The notes: generated by a model from the sequence alone, not told the origin. Positions 1 through 10,149 are shown, counted from the first letter of the stretch. The stretch is DNA of 64,000 nt from Streptomyces sp. NBS 14/10 (GCF_002224125.1 NZ_NCSM01000019.1:1-64000), one strand, 5' to 3'. Made by a program: numbers and translations.

Positions 1-3000
1 CGACTGAACTCCACAAACACCCCCGGCGTCGACATCACCGTCACCCCACCCGCCAACGCCAACGAACACTCCCCCGACCGCAACGACTGACACGCCAAAT
101 GCAACGCCACCAACGACGAAGAACACGCCGTATCCACCGTCACCGCAGGACCCTCAAGACCAAAGGTGTACGACAACCGACCCGAGGCGATGCTGCTGTG
201 CACGCCGGTGAGCAGATGCCCCTCGGCTTCGCCCGTTACTTCGTGCAGCCGCGGCCCGTAGTCCTGCGCCATGGAGCCGATGAAGACACCGGTCTGGCTG
301 CCGCGCAGCGAAGCCGGGTCAATACCCGCCCGCTCAAACGCCTCCCACGACGTCTCCAACAGCAACCGCTGCTGCGGATCCATCGCCAACGCCTCACGCG
401 GCGAGATCCCGAAGAACCCCGCATCGAACTCACCCGCCGCATGCAGAAACCCGCCCTCACGCACATACGACTTCCCCACCGCATCCGGATCGGGGTCGAA
501 CAACCCCTCCAGATCCCACCCACGATCCTCCGGAAACCCCGACACCGCATCCCCACCCGACACCACCAACCGCCACAAGTCCTCCGGAGACACCACCCCA
601 CCCGGAAAACGACACCCCATCCCCACCACGGCGACCGGATCCTCGGCCCCGGCCTCCAAAGCCCCCGGGACCGCCGCATCCGGCCCGGTTGTCGCCGCGC
701 GCAGTCCCAGCGCCTCGGAACGTACGAAGCCGGCCAGCGCGACCGGTGTCGGATGGTCGAACACCACCGTCGTCGGCAACCGCAACCCCGTCGCCGCGTT
801 CAGCTCGTTCCGCAGTTGTACGGCCAGCATGGAGTCGAGCCCGAGTTCCCGGAAGGCGGCCTGTGGGGGCACGTCGTCGGGCGCGTCGTAGCCGAGCACG
901 ATGGCCGCATACGTGCGCACAAGATCCAGTGCCGCGCTATGACTCTCCTGGACACTCAGCTCGGCCCACGCCTCGCGGAGTGCGGCCTCCGGCGCCGGGG
1001 CAACCTTCTCGTCGCCGCCCGCACCGTCGTTCCCATCCGTGTTCTCGCTCGCGTCCCACGCGCGCTGAACGGTTTCGTGGGCCGCGTCGGCTGCCTCAGC
1101 CGCAGGGGCTTCGAGCCAGTACCGCCTGCGCTGGAACGCGTACGTGGGCAACTCGGCACGACGCGTCGTACGGCCGGTGAAGGCGGCGTCCCAGTCGACG
1201 GGGGTGCCGTGGACATGGACCTGGGCCAGCATGTCCATCAGCTGGTCGGGGCCGCCGGCGTTACGCCGCAGCGAGCCGACCACGATGGCCGCGCTGCCGA
1301 CGTCCTCGATGACTTCCTGCACGCTCGCCGCGAGGATCGGATGCGGGCTCACTTCGACGAAGGTCTCGTAGCCCACCGTGGCAAGCGCCCGGATCGCCGG
1401 CTCGAAGCGGACGGTCTGCCGGGAGTTGCGATACCAGTACTCGGTGTCCAGCTCGCTGGTGTCCATCCAGTGGCCCTCGACCGTCGAGTAGAACGGGATG
1501 TCCGAGGAAGCGGGCCGTACCGTTCCCAGCAGGTCCAGCAGTGGCCGGCGGATCCGCTCGACGTGTGCGGAGTGGCCCGCGCAGTCGATGGGCAGCAGCC
1601 GCGCCCTGATGCTGTGCTCCTCGCAGTGCTCGACCAGTTCGCGCAGCGCCGCGGTGTCCCCGGAGACCGTCACCGTACCGGGTCCGTTGATCGCCGCGAT
1701 CGACAGCTGCCCGCTCCACCTGGACAGCAGCAACTCCTCCGCCTCCGCGGCCGGGAGCGCGACGGACGCCATGCCGCCCTGGCCGGCGAGCAGGGCGAAT
1801 GCCTTGCTGCGCTGGGCCACCAGGCGGGCCGCGTCCTCGAGTGGCAGGGCTCCGGCTATGTGAATCGCCGCGATCTCACCCTGTGAATGGCCGACGACCG
1901 CCGCCGGTTCGACGCCGTACGACCGCCACATGGCCGCCAGGGACACCATGACGGCGAACAGCACGGGGTGCACCACATCGAGCCGGTCCAGGGACAGTTC
2001 CGGGGAGGTTTCCGAGCCTCCGCGCAGCACATGGGTCAGAGACCAGTCGACGTACGGTGCCAGGGCCTCCTCGCAGCGGCGGATGTGTTCCGCGAAGACC
2101 GGGGAGCTGTCCATCAGCTCGACGGCCATGCCGACCCACTGGGACCCCTGGCCGGGGAAGACGAACACGGTGCGGGCGGTCGGTCCGAGGGCCGTGCCCT
2201 GGGTCAGCCCTGGCGCGGGGTGGCCTGCCGCCAGTGCCGCGAGCGGCGCCCGGAATCCCTCGATGTCGTGGGCCCGGATGACGGCCCGGTGTGTGAACTG
2301 TGCCCGGGTCGCGACGAGCGCGTGGCCAAGGTCGGCCACGGACGCCTGCCCGTGCGCCTGGGCCTCGATGTGCTCCAGCAGACGCCGGGCCTGGCCCTTG
2401 AGCGCGGCGGCGCTCTTCGCGGAGAGCACCCAGGGCAGCACCTCTCGCTCCTCAGCCGTCCCTCCATCAGCCGTCCCGCCCCCGTACATCCCTCCCCCGC
2501 TCACGCCGTCCCATTCGGCCAGCACCACGTGGCAGTTCGTCCCGCCGACTCCGAACGAACTGATCCCGGCGATCAGCGGCCGGTCCGGCGATGGCCAGGG
2601 GCGCGGCTCCGTGTTGACTTCCAGGCGCAGTTCGTCGAGCGGGATGTCGGGGTTGGGGGTGGTGAAGTGGAGGCTGGGGGGCAGTTCTCGGGCCCTGATG
2701 GCGAGTGCGGCCTTGATCAGGCCGGCGATGCCGGCGGCTCCCTCGAGGTGTCCGATGTTCGTTTTCACGGAGCCGACGAGCAGCCGGTCGTCGGCGGGGC
2801 GTCCGGCGCCGAGGACGGCTCCCAGGGCGCGTGCTTCGATGGGGTCGCCGAGCCGGGTGCCGGTGCCGTGGAGCTCGACGTACTGGACGTCGGCGGGGCG
2901 TACCCCGGCGTTCCGGTACGCCTGCCGCACCACCTGTTCCTGCGCGCTCTGGCTGGGGGCGGTGAGGCCGTCGCCACCGCCGTCGTTGTTCACGGCGCTG

Positions 3001-3839
3001 CCGTGGATGACGCAGTGGATGCGGTCTTTGTCGGCGATGGCCTCGGAGAGCCGTTTGAGGACGACGAGTCCGCCTCCCTCGCCCCGCACGATGCCGTTGG
3101 CCCGTGCGTCGAAGGTGAAGCACCGTCCATCGGGGGACATGCCGCCGAACTTGGCGATGCTCACCGCGCTTTCGGGTACGAGGTTGAGGTTGACGCCGCC
3201 GACGACGGCGAGCGCGGTTTCTCCTCTGCGCAGGCTTTCGCAGGCCAGGTGGACGGCCACGAGGGAGGACGACTGGCCGGTGTCCACGGTCATGCTGGGG
3301 CCGCGCAGGCCGAGCACGTACGACAGGCGGTTGGCGATGATGCCGCGCTGCAGGCCGGTCATCGTGTGCTGGCTGATGGCGCCGAGGCCCTGGCGGCGGG
3401 CCAGGGTCGCGTAGTCGTCCCAGATGGCCCCGACGAACACGCCGACCGGCAGGCCGGCCAGGGTGGTGGGCACGATGCCGGCGTCCTCCAGCGCTTCCCA
3501 GCCCAGTTCGAGGGCGAGCCGCTGCTGTGGGTCCATGGCGACGGCTTCTCTTGGGGAGATGCCGAAGAACGCGGGGTCGAAGGTGTCGACCGAGTCCAGG
3601 AATCCACCCCAGCGTGAATTGGTCTTGCCGGGGGCGGACGGCTCCTCGGCGAAGTGGGCGGTGGCGTCCCATCGGTCGGCGGGGACCTCGGTGATCGCGT
3701 CAACACCGTCACGCAGCAGGCGGGAGAAGGCGTCCGGGCTCGGTGCGCCGGGCAGGCGGCAGGCCATGCCGATGACGGCGACGGGTTCGCTGGACGATCC
3801 ATGCGTGCGGCTTGCCGGGTTCTCCGAGGTTTCTGGCAT
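1..3839 (-). CDS. Modular type I polyketide synthase, KSQ loading module plus start of extender module 1 (3' end outside window)
   Basis: The protein starts at 3839 and is still open at base 1, so 1279 codons are visible. Domain order is KS (residues about 17-445), AT (557-830), ACP (985-1060) and a second KS (from about 1067, truncated). The first KS has Gln instead of the active-site Cys (Q189 in VDTGQSSSL). By family knowledge this KSQ type decarboxylates the loaded malonyl-type unit to make the starter acyl group. The AT keeps GHSQGEIAA, but its specificity motif is CAGH rather than YASH (methylmalonyl) or HAFH (malonyl). XAGH motifs have been linked to larger extenders such as ethylmalonyl, so the starter may be longer than acetate or propionate; this is tentative. 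The ACP phosphopantetheine serine is S1003 in LGLDSML. The second KS has the usual DTACSSSL. The N-terminus is short, with no AMP ligase or CoA-ligase loading domain. A GGAAGG lies 12 nt before the ATG. Confidence 0.97.
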   Translation of the reverse strand, partial: MPETSENPASRTHGSSSEPVAVIGMACRLPGAPSPDAFSRLLRDGVDAITEVPADRWDATAHFAEEPSAPGKTNSRWGGFLDSVDTFDPAFFGISPREAVAMDPQQRLALELGWEALEDAGIVPTTLAGLPVGVFVGAIWDDYATLARRQGLGAISQHTMTGLQRGIIANRLSYVLGLRGPSMTVDTGQSSSLVAVHLACESLRRGETALAVVGGVNLNLVPESAVSIAKFGGMSPDGRCFTFDARANGIVRGEGGGLVVLKRLSEAIADKDRIHCVIHGSAVNNDGGGDGLTAPSQSAQEQVVRQAYRNAGVRPADVQYVELHGTGTRLGDPIEARALGAVLGAGRPADDRLLVGSVKTNIGHLEGAAGIAGLIKAALAIRARELPPSLHFTTPNPDIPLDELRLEVNTEPRPWPSPDRPLIAGISSFGVGGTNCHVVLAEWDGVSGGGMYGGGTADGGTAEEREVLPWVLSAKSAAALKGQARRLLEHIEAQAHGQASVADLGHALVATRAQFTHRAVIRAHDIEGFRAPLAALAAGHPAPGLTQGTALGPTARTVFVFPGQGSQWVGMAVELMDSSPVFAEHIRRCEEALAPYVDWSLTHVLRGGSETSPELSLDRLDVVHPVLFAVMVSLAAMWRSYGVEPAAVVGHSQGEIAAIHIAGALPLEDAARLVAQRSKAFALLAGQGGMASVALPAAEAEELLLSRWSGQLSIAAINGPGTVTVSGDTAALRELVEHCEEHSIRARLLPIDCAGHSAHVERIRRPLLDLLGTVRPASSDIPFYSTVEGHWMDTSELDTEYWYRNSRQTVRFEPAIRALATVGYETFVEVSPHPILAASVQEVIEDVGSAAIVVGSLRRNAGGPDQLMDMLAQVHVHGTPVDWDAAFTGRTTRRAELPTYAFQRRRYWLEAPAAEAADAAHETVQRAWDASENTDGNDGAGGDEKVAPAPEAALREAWAELSVQESHSAALDLVRTYAAIVLGYDAPDDVPPQAAFRELGLDSMLAVQLRNELNAATGLRLPTTVVFDHPTPVALAGFVRSEALGLRAATTGPDAAVPGALEAGAEDPVAVVGMGCRFPGGVVSPEDLWRLVVSGGDAVSGFPEDRGWDLEGLFDPDPDAVGKSYVREGGFLHAAGEFDAGFFGISPREALAMDPQQRLLLETSWEAFERAGIDPASLRGSQTGVFIGSMAQDYGPRLHEVTGEAEGHLLTGVHSSIASGRLSYTFGLEGPAVTVDTACSSSLVALHLACQSLRSGECSLALAGGVTVMSTPGVFVEFS

Positions 3840-3871
3840 GGCGTGCTACGGCCTTCCGGGATGCGGAGGGA

Positions 3872-3890
3872 TAGATACCGTCTGTATCTA
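3872..3890. promoter_or_regulatory. Inverted repeat upstream of the PKS start, candidate operator
   Basis: TAGATAC and GTATCTA form perfect 7-base arms around a 5-base spacer. The site lies 33 bp upstream of the PKS start codon, inside the 147-bp gap to the acyl-CoA oxidase-like gene. The AT-rich arms stand out from the local GC background. A regulator binding site or promoter element is an inference from position and symmetry. Confidence 0.4.
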
Positions 3891-3986
3891 AGAGAGCGTG
3901 CCGGGAGAGGGAGACGGGAGGGGGAGAGAGAGTGTGGGTAGGGGGAAGCGGCGCGGTGGCGGATCAGCCGAGCTGCGGGGCCGTGT

Positions 3987-5915
3987 TCACCGCGTGGCGA
4001 AGGCCTGGGTGTAGGCCGAGACGTAGTCGGCGTGGGCGATGGGCGCGCCGACCACGTCGTACGCCACGTCGAGGGCGTCCGCCAGGTCCAGTGCGTGGGG
4101 GGCGATGTCGTCGCACAGCTGGTTCAGGAGGCCGGGGATCCGTCTGATGTCGTCGGCGGTGAGCAGGCCTTCGGTCAGGTACCAGCCACCGTGGTCGTGA
4201 ATGTCGCTGAGGAAGTGCAGAGCGCACAGCCGCTGGGCGAGCTGCCGTGTCGGGCCATCCGGCAGTCCGTCGGTCGCCGTGCGGACGATGTCCACCAGCA
4301 GGCGCTGGGCATGGGCCTGGGCGGTGCGTTCGGCGAGTTCGAACCGGTCGTTCCAGACGTCGAATTCGTTGAGGCCGTTCTCCCGGGCCTTGCCCAGTTC
4401 GCCGGTCAGCTCCTGGTGGAGGCGCCGTTCACGGGCGCCGATGAGCGTGGCCCACAGGGCCGGGTCCGCCAGGTCCCATTCGGCCGCGGTGGCGGTGGGG
4501 TTGCGGCCGGGGTCGTCGTCGGCGGGGGGTTCGTAGTCCAGGCCCAGGGCCATGGTCCAGGCCGCGTTGAGGTAGAGGACCTGGGTACTGAGGCCGGCGG
4601 CGTTGAAGGAGTGGGCGAGGCCCTGGTATTCGAGCAGCCGGTTGCTCGGGCTGAAGCCGAGCACACCGGTGGCCGCACGGCCGGCGGCGGTGACCCGCTC
4701 GGCGATCTGGTCGATGACGGCCTTCAGGGTGAACAGTGTCCGGATGCCGCCGGCCGTCCCGCCCAGTGGTTCGGGGGACGCGATGACGCGGGCCGCCATG
4801 GCGGCCACGTAGGCCGAGGCCAGCGCGCCGAACAGGGTCCGCTGCTGGTTGCGGTAGCGGATGACGGGCATGTCCGGGGCGAAGCCGGCGAAGGTGCCGT
4901 TGGTGTGGCGTACGTGGGCGTGGCGGACGGCGATCGCCGCGCTAGCCCGGGTGATGGCGGCGAGGCCGACGGCCGCTCCTTCCCAGACGTAGCGGATGAG
5001 GCGGGATGCCTGCCGTGAGCGCATCGCCGGGGTGCTGAGGGGGTCGGTGAAGGTGCCGTCGTCGGATATGGCGGCGGAGTCGCGGAGCCAGTGGGTGTAG
5101 GGGATGCGCACGTGGTCGAAGGAGACGGCGGCCCAGTCGAGTGGCAGCAGGGGGGAGGAGTCGTGGGGTTCGATGCGGACGCCGGGGCGGGGTCCGGTGG
5201 TGTCGCGCAGGGGGACGGCGAAGCAGAAGATTCCGCAGTCCTGCTCGTCGACCATGAGCCGGGCCGTGACGATGCCGAGGCGGGGTATGCCGTCGGCGGC
5301 GACGCTTGGCGGGTACTTCACCGCTTCGGGGACGGGGGTGTTGATGGTGAATTCGCGCCGGTCGTGGTCGTAGGAGGCTACGGTCCGCACGGCGGCGTTG
5401 CTGTTGCCGTGGCCGAGCTCCGTCATCAGCAGGGCGCCGACGACGGACGTCGAGCCCAGATCGGCCAGCACGTCCTCCAGACCGTCCTGGTCCTTGCCGA
5501 ACTCCCGGATGGCCCCCACGACGGTGCAGTGGTGCAGGAAGAACGCGTAGAAGAGGGAGGGGTCGGCGATGGCGGCCCATTCCAGCAGCGGGAAGAGCAG
5601 GTCGCGCCGGCCGAGGAGGGGAGTGCGGGCGTCGACGCTTTCGGTGAGGTGGCGCAGGCGTGCGTAGGTGAGTTGGTGTCGGTCCGCGCCGGTGGCTCCC
5701 GGTCTCGGGGTGAGGATCCCGGACGAGAAGATCTGGGCGAGTCGCGGCTGGATTCGGTGGTAGGAGTGGTCGTGCACCAACGTACGAAGGTGCTCCTGAA
5801 CCGATTTCTCTGCGTCCACGGTGGCTGAGTTCCCCCTGTTGAAGAGTGGCGCGCGCAAGCCGAGTACCGGGGCAGCACCCCGTGCGCCGGGCCCTCCTTC
5901 CTCATCGTTTCGCAT
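3987..5915 (-). CDS. Acyl-CoA oxidase/dehydrogenase-like flavoprotein
   Basis: The 642-residue protein has the length and layout of acyl-CoA oxidases rather than the roughly 380-residue bacterial acyl-CoA dehydrogenases. The segment TELGHGNSNAAVRT matches the conserved flavin/substrate region of the ACOX family (TELGHG). The middle and C-terminal parts are helical, with the typical long C-terminal helical extension. Such enzymes oxidise an acyl-CoA or acyl-carrier thioester to the 2,3-enoyl form using FAD. The start at 5915 (MRNDEEG) was chosen because ACGAGGGC lies just before it; the reading frame is open further upstream but holds no better ribosome site. It lies in the same direction as the PKS, 147 bp before it, so it could act on a PKS precursor or product. 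That link is inference. No catalytic glutamate was assigned with certainty. Confidence 0.8.
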   Translation of the reverse strand: MRNDEEGGPGARGAAPVLGLRAPLFNRGNSATVDAEKSVQEHLRTLVHDHSYHRIQPRLAQIFSSGILTPRPGATGADRHQLTYARLRHLTESVDARTPLLGRRDLLFPLLEWAAIADPSLFYAFFLHHCTVVGAIREFGKDQDGLEDVLADLGSTSVVGALLMTELGHGNSNAAVRTVASYDHDRREFTINTPVPEAVKYPPSVAADGIPRLGIVTARLMVDEQDCGIFCFAVPLRDTTGPRPGVRIEPHDSSPLLPLDWAAVSFDHVRIPYTHWLRDSAAISDDGTFTDPLSTPAMRSRQASRLIRYVWEGAAVGLAAITRASAAIAVRHAHVRHTNGTFAGFAPDMPVIRYRNQQRTLFGALASAYVAAMAARVIASPEPLGGTAGGIRTLFTLKAVIDQIAERVTAAGRAATGVLGFSPSNRLLEYQGLAHSFNAAGLSTQVLYLNAAWTMALGLDYEPPADDDPGRNPTATAAEWDLADPALWATLIGARERRLHQELTGELGKARENGLNEFDVWNDRFELAERTAQAHAQRLLVDIVRTATDGLPDGPTRQLAQRLCALHFLSDIHDHGGWYLTEGLLTADDIRRIPGLLNQLCDDIAPHALDLADALDVAYDVVGAPIAHADYVSAYTQAFATR

Positions 5916-6022
5916 GCCCTCGTTTCGGCTGCCCGGGTGTGAGTTGCCGAAGGTGGCGCTTCGGTTTACAGCTTTCCGCCGCGAGTTGCGAAGGATTGTT
6001 CGGACGACGGTGCGGCACCGGG

Positions 6023-6325
6023 TCAAAACACCCGCAAGGCTTGCTGGTCGAGACGTAGCGGGATACCGGGAGGTATGGTCGCCTTCTCGAACGAGCTGGT
6101 GGAAATCACATGGGCGCTCGCGGTCGCGCTCGACAGCACCCATACGCCGACCGCCACGGCGATGGCCACCAGCAGCAGCACGACGACGGCGATGACTGTC
6201 CGTCTGCGGCGCTCGAAGTAGCGCCACCGGTCCTGCGCCTCCTGGTAGGCGGTCGGCGATTCCCGTACGGAGTCGGCGAAGCCTTCCAGCGCTTCCCGCA
6301 GGCGCCCCTCCATCTCGGAGTTCAT
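6023..6325 (-). CDS. Short single-pass membrane protein, candidate anti-sigma partner
   Basis: The 100-residue protein has a charged N-terminal half (about residues 1-42, ending RRRR), one strong hydrophobic segment (about 43-66) and a short C-terminal tail of about 30 residues. Its ATG overlaps the stop codon of the upstream sigma factor gene (ATGA), so translation is probably coupled. Position and topology fit an anti-sigma or sigma-accessory protein that holds the sigma factor at the membrane. It lacks the HxxxCxxC zinc motif of classical ZAS anti-sigma factors, so the role rests on context alone. Confidence 0.65.
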   Translation of the reverse strand: MNSEMEGRLREALEGFADSVRESPTAYQEAQDRWRYFERRRRTVIAVVVLLLVAIAVAVGVWVLSSATASAHVISTSSFEKATIPPGIPLRLDQQALRVF

Positions 6326-6945
6326 GCGCCGGCTCCCTTCAAGATCGCCTCAAGCTTGGCCATCCCCCGGGATGTGTGGGACTTGACCGCGCCGCAGGAT
6401 ATGCCCATTGTCTGTGCTATCTCCGCTTCCGACAGGCTCAGCCAGTAGCGGAGCACCAGGGCTTGGCGCTGGCGCGTGGGTAATGTCTGCAGTGCTTCCA
6501 CGACCGACCGCTGATCGTCGTTCAGGAGGACCTGTTGTTCGGCAGAGAGCACATGCTCGTCGATGGGGCGCTGTTCATGACGGCGTACCACCTTGAGGTG
6601 GCGGTGGCGCATCCGGGTGAGGTTGCACACGGTGGATCGCAGATAGGCGGCGGCCGCGTCCGAGGTGCGGAGCCGGGACCAGCGGCGGTTGAGTTGGTAG
6701 AAGGCCTCGGCGACGACGTCCTCGGCGTCGGCCCCGGCGCCCAGCAGTGTCGCCAGGCGCAGCAGGCGGGAGTGATGGACCTGGAAGAGGGGTTCGATGG
6801 CGTCTTCGGGGGCGGTGGCGCGCCGCTGTGTTCCGGCAGTGTCGGTCTGCTCCATGGTGACCGGCTGTGTCTGGGACAGCGGTGCCACGTCGAGGGCGGG
6901 CCCGGACGGGGAATCACCAAGCAATTTATGCTTGGGCGGTTTCAT
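6322..6945 (-). CDS. SigE-family ECF RNA polymerase sigma factor
   Basis: The 207-residue protein carries sigma region 2 (around DAEDVVAEAFYQLNRRW and the following YLRSTVCNLTR) and region 4 (LPTRQRQALVLRYW, then the helix-turn-helix with GAVKSHTSRGM). This is the pattern of actinobacterial SigE-type ECF factors. The start at 6945 is preceded by GGGAGGAAGAG, an excellent ribosome site that lies in the 14-bp gap to the upstream permease gene. The permease, sigma factor and small membrane protein are therefore probably one operon. The N-terminal stretch of about 50 residues before region 2 is longer than usual. Residue 155 is encoded by TTA (6481-6483), so expression may depend on the bldA leucyl-tRNA. 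Its target promoters cannot be read from the sequence. Confidence 0.9.
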   Translation of the reverse strand: MKPPKHKLLGDSPSGPALDVAPLSQTQPVTMEQTDTAGTQRRATAPEDAIEPLFQVHHSRLLRLATLLGAGADAEDVVAEAFYQLNRRWSRLRTSDAAAAYLRSTVCNLTRMRHRHLKVVRRHEQRPIDEHVLSAEQQVLLNDDQRSVVEALQTLPTRQRQALVLRYWLSLSEAEIAQTMGISCGAVKSHTSRGMAKLEAILKGAGA

Positions 6946-6959
6946 CTCTTCCTCCCTGA

Positions 6960-8504
6960 TCAGTGGACTCTTATCGCGAACCGGGAGCCGCGTCGTCGCG
7001 GCGGGCCGGCCTGCTCGGCATCCGTGCCGCGGCGGGGCCACCACCGGTTGCAGATCGGTGTGAGCAGCACCGCAGCTGTCAGATTGAAGGCGAAGGCTCC
7101 GACGGCGACGTATACCGGGATCCGATGGGCGCCGAAGCCGAGGTCGACGATCGTATGGAACCCATGCCATACCGACATTCCCGTTCCCGACCCGATGCCT
7201 ATTGCCCAGCCCGCCAGCAGGGCATACGGGTGGAACCAGGTCGTGAACAGGGACAGTGCTACGGCGGGGAAGAGCTGCAGTATCCAGATGCCGCCCAGCA
7301 AATGGAGGTTGATCGCGTCCTGCGGAGCGAGAGCGAGTGCGAAGGAGAAGGCGCCGGCGATCACCACGATGGATGAGAAGCGGGCGACCCGCACCTCGTG
7401 TTTGGGCGTGGCCGACGGATTGAAGTACTCACAGTAAACGTTACGCACAACCAACAAGGAAATGCCGACGCAGATGGCCGACATGGGTACGAGGAGAGCG
7501 ACGGCCAGTCCGCCCAGCAGAAGGGCCTGCAGCCAGCCGGGGGCGAGGGCGTCGATGAGCCGGGGAATGACGAGGTCGGTGTTGGTGGCGGGCACGTGGA
7601 CGCCTACGGCAAGGGCGGCGACACCAAAGGAGACGAAGAGGCCCAGCAATGCCGTCCATGCCGGGAGCAGTAATATGGCCGAGCGCAGGGTGTCCTTGCT
7701 GCGCGCGGCGAAGGCCGACAGATAAATCTGGGGATACATCAGCTGGGCCAGCGCCGAGCCGAAAGCGAGGGTCATATAGGCGGGTCTCATACTTGGTGAG
7801 ACCGCGAGCGACAAACTCCGATCGGCGAGGCGGTCGCCCGCTTCGGAGAAGACTTGCCCCGGAGCTCCGGCCCGCACGGCCACCAAGCCGACGAGAGATA
7901 TCGTCACAGCCGCGAGCAGGAAGGTCTTGGCCATCGCCAGGACGGAAATCGATCGCAATCCATCGTGGAAGGTGACGATGCCGCACAGTGTCAACAGCAC
8001 GGCCATCACGAGGAAACCCGATCCGTCGTGGAAATCTACCCCCAGGACGCTGAGGATATCCGCCAGGCCGACGATCTGAAGCGCGAGATAGGGCATGGTG
8101 GCGACGATCCCGGTCAGTGCGACGACGAGCCCCAGGACGTGCGAGCCGTAGCGGTGCCGGACGTAGTCGGCCGAGGTCAGGGCGGAACGAGCGGCGTACT
8201 CCTGGTACAGCCGGGGCAGCACCACAAAGGAAACCGGAATCAGCAATACCGTGTAGACAAGGGTGAAGAAGGCGAATCCACCCTGGGCGTAGGCGAGCCC
8301 GGGCGCCGCCAGGAACGTATAGGCCGTGTAGATGACGCCGCCCATCAGGACGCCGGTGCTCGCGACATTCAAGCGACTGTCGGCGATCCCCCAGGCCGCG
8401 GGATGCGGAAGTTGATCACGCGCCCGCCATTTGACCGTCAACCATGCCGCGAACGATAAAGAACCGCCCACGACGGCCATGAACAGGATAAACTCATAGC
8501 CCAT
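6960..8504 (-). CDS. Sodium:solute symporter (SSF) family permease
   Basis: The 514-residue protein is hydrophobic throughout, with about 13 membrane segments and the overall pattern of the SSF family (MctP/PutP-like). Examples are the loop LPRLYQEYAARSALTSADYVRHRYG and the polar break in helix 1. The substrate is not identifiable; MctP-like members carry monocarboxylates or amino acids. The small DUF485 partner often found with ActP/MctP permeases is absent here. The last residues are basic and probably cytoplasmic. It is followed at 14 bp by the sigma factor gene in the same direction. Two leucines are encoded by TTA (residues 16 and 278; 8457-8459 and 7671-7673). The first lies close to the start, where missing bldA tRNA would stop translation early. 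Confidence 0.9.
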   Translation of the reverse strand: MGYEFILFMAVVGGSLSFAAWLTVKWRARDQLPHPAAWGIADSRLNVASTGVLMGGVIYTAYTFLAAPGLAYAQGGFAFFTLVYTVLLIPVSFVVLPRLYQEYAARSALTSADYVRHRYGSHVLGLVVALTGIVATMPYLALQIVGLADILSVLGVDFHDGSGFLVMAVLLTLCGIVTFHDGLRSISVLAMAKTFLLAAVTISLVGLVAVRAGAPGQVFSEAGDRLADRSLSLAVSPSMRPAYMTLAFGSALAQLMYPQIYLSAFAARSKDTLRSAILLLPAWTALLGLFVSFGVAALAVGVHVPATNTDLVIPRLIDALAPGWLQALLLGGLAVALLVPMSAICVGISLLVVRNVYCEYFNPSATPKHEVRVARFSSIVVIAGAFSFALALAPQDAINLHLLGGIWILQLFPAVALSLFTTWFHPYALLAGWAIGIGSGTGMSVWHGFHTIVDLGFGAHRIPVYVAVGAFAFNLTAAVLLTPICNRWWPRRGTDAEQAGPPRRRGSRFAIRVH

Positions 8505-8719
8505 AGCTCGCCCCCGTTCCCCTCACGCGACAGGCGTACCCCCGATCCGCCGCCGCAACCCCCCGTAAGCCAGCCCTCGAACGCTATATCGCTCACCTTG
8601 CCCGCGCAACGATTCGGCGGACGATCCCGAGCTCAGCCGTCAGCATAATTGTCGCATTCACGCGCATTGCTCCAGGTGAGCCGCTTCTGCGTGACGCCCT
8701 TCCGCATAGCATGATCGTT

Positions 8720-8731
8720 CAGGGATCCCTG
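8720..8731. promoter_or_regulatory. 12-bp perfect palindrome in the 318-bp divergent permease/P450 gap
   Basis: CAGGGATCCCTG is a perfect palindrome 91 bp before the P450 start. It sits in the 318-bp gap (8505-8822) between the divergent permease and P450 genes, which must hold promoters for both. No clear -35/-10 pair and no open frame with coding character were seen in the rest of the gap. A dimeric regulator site is possible but untested. Confidence 0.3.
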
Positions 8732-8822
8732 GCGCAATTGCTCGAGTCCGACTAGGCTTCGGCCGACCTCAAGCGTTTCTCACGGCGTGTCATCCCGGTC
8801 CCTACCGAATTGGATATAAGGC

Positions 8823-10034
8823 ATGACCGGAAATTCGTCCGATCCGGACGTTCTCAACTACCCGTTCGAGCGCCCCACCGCGCTTGACCCCTGTCCGCAC
8901 TACAAGCGGCTCAGGGAGTCGACACCGGTGGCCGGCATCCAGATGCCCAGCGGTGACCGCGCCCTGCTCATCACCGACTACGACTCCGTTCGTACGGTGC
9001 TGTCCGATCCGCGCTTCAGCCGAGCGGCGACAACCAAGCCGAACGCTCCGCGAATCGGCACAGAACCGCAGAACGCCAAGAATCTCCTCAGCATGGATGA
9101 CCCGGAGCACTCCAGGGTGCGGCGCCTGGTGTCCCGGGAGTTCACGGCGCGCCGTGTCGCCGCCCTCCGTCCGCTTATCCAGAAGTACACCGACGACTTG
9201 CTGGACACCATGGAGGAGAAGGGGGCACCGACCGACCTTGTGCCCGCCCTCGCCTTTCCGCTTCCCGTCACCGTGATCTGCGAGCTCCTCGGCGTGCCGG
9301 TCGACGACCGCGGGAAATTCGCCGAGTGGTCGGGCACCGTCCTGTCGACCGTCTCCCTGCCGACCGAGCAGATCGTCGCGGCACACGTCGCGCTGAGCAC
9401 CTACCTGGGCGCGCTCATCGCGGATAAGCGGAAGACACCGGGCGATGACCTGCTCTCCGCTCTCGTGTCGATCCACCAAGAGGACGAGGAGCGGCTCGAC
9501 GAGGAGGAACTGCTCCATCTCGGCATCACCTTGCTGATCGCGGGCCATGAGACCACGACCAACCAGATCGGCAACGGCGTCCTCGCGCTTCTGACACACC
9601 GTGATCAGTTCGAAGCGCTTCGCGCCGATCCCGGCCGGATCCCGGCGGCCGTGGAGGAGCTGCTGCGGTTCGCGCCCCCTGGCGATGAGGCGACACTGCG
9701 CATAGCCCTCGAGGATGTGAAGCTCGGCGACACCCTCGTGCCCGCCGGCACGGCGGTGCTCGCGTCCCTCGCCTCCGCCAACCGTGATGTGCGCCACTTC
9801 GGCACCCCGGACACGATGGACGTCACCCGGTCTTCGGCCAACCAGCATCTGACGTTCGGTTACGGCGCCCACTACTGCATAGGCTCAGGCCTGGCCCGGC
9901 TGGAGCTGCAGGTGGTCTTCGACAGCCTGATCCGCCGCTTCCCCACCCTCCGGCTGGCCATTGCGCCGGAGGAGGTGCCGCGCTCGTCCGGCCGGCTGAT
10001 CCATGGGGTGACCTCGCTCCCGGTTGCCTGGTAG
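8823..10034 (+). CDS. Cytochrome P450 (class I bacterial type)
   Basis: The 403-residue soluble protein has the usual bacterial P450 landmarks. The I-helix is AGHETTT (A240-T245, acid-alcohol pair E243/T244), the K-helix ExxR is EELLR, and the haem loop FGYGAHYCIG carries the ligand Cys352. Tyr replaces the more common His in FGHGxHxC, which is tolerated in the family. It would need ferredoxin and ferredoxin reductase from elsewhere, as none is encoded nearby. The substrate is unknown. Its position between the PKS side and the kinase genes makes a tailoring role for the left PKS product possible but not shown. The ribosome site before the ATG is weak (ATAAGGC). No membrane anchor is present. 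Confidence 0.96.
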   Translation: MTGNSSDPDVLNYPFERPTALDPCPHYKRLRESTPVAGIQMPSGDRALLITDYDSVRTVLSDPRFSRAATTKPNAPRIGTEPQNAKNLLSMDDPEHSRVRRLVSREFTARRVAALRPLIQKYTDDLLDTMEEKGAPTDLVPALAFPLPVTVICELLGVPVDDRGKFAEWSGTVLSTVSLPTEQIVAAHVALSTYLGALIADKRKTPGDDLLSALVSIHQEDEERLDEEELLHLGITLLIAGHETTTNQIGNGVLALLTHRDQFEALRADPGRIPAAVEELLRFAPPGDEATLRIALEDVKLGDTLVPAGTAVLASLASANRDVRHFGTPDTMDVTRSSANQHLTFGYGAHYCIGSGLARLELQVVFDSLIRRFPTLRLAIAPEEVPRSSGRLIHGVTSLPVAW

Positions 10035-10101
10035 GTCCCGGCCGTATACGCCCGGGCCGTATTCGCCCGGGCCCTGTACGCCCCGCGAGCCGTGTCCCGT
10101 G

Positions 10102-10128
10102 CGAAGCAGATAGCCTCCTGTTGCTTCG
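10102..10128. other. Hairpin between P450 and the kinase genes
   Basis: CGAAGCA and TGCTTCG form a 7-bp stem with a 13-nt loop, 22 bp before the first kinase-like gene. Just upstream (about 10040-10085) a GC-rich unit resembling GTATACGCCCGGGCC recurs imperfectly three times. No U-tract follows the hairpin, so a terminator is uncertain. It may be a leader structure of the kinase operon. Confidence 0.3.
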
Positions 10129-10149
10129 TACGCCACACACGGGAGTGGG

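Noticed and set aside
3273..3275. Gln at the KS active site as a sequencing error or dead domain
   Set aside because: The surrounding VDTGQSSSL and the position at the first KS of the protein match the known KSQ loading type.
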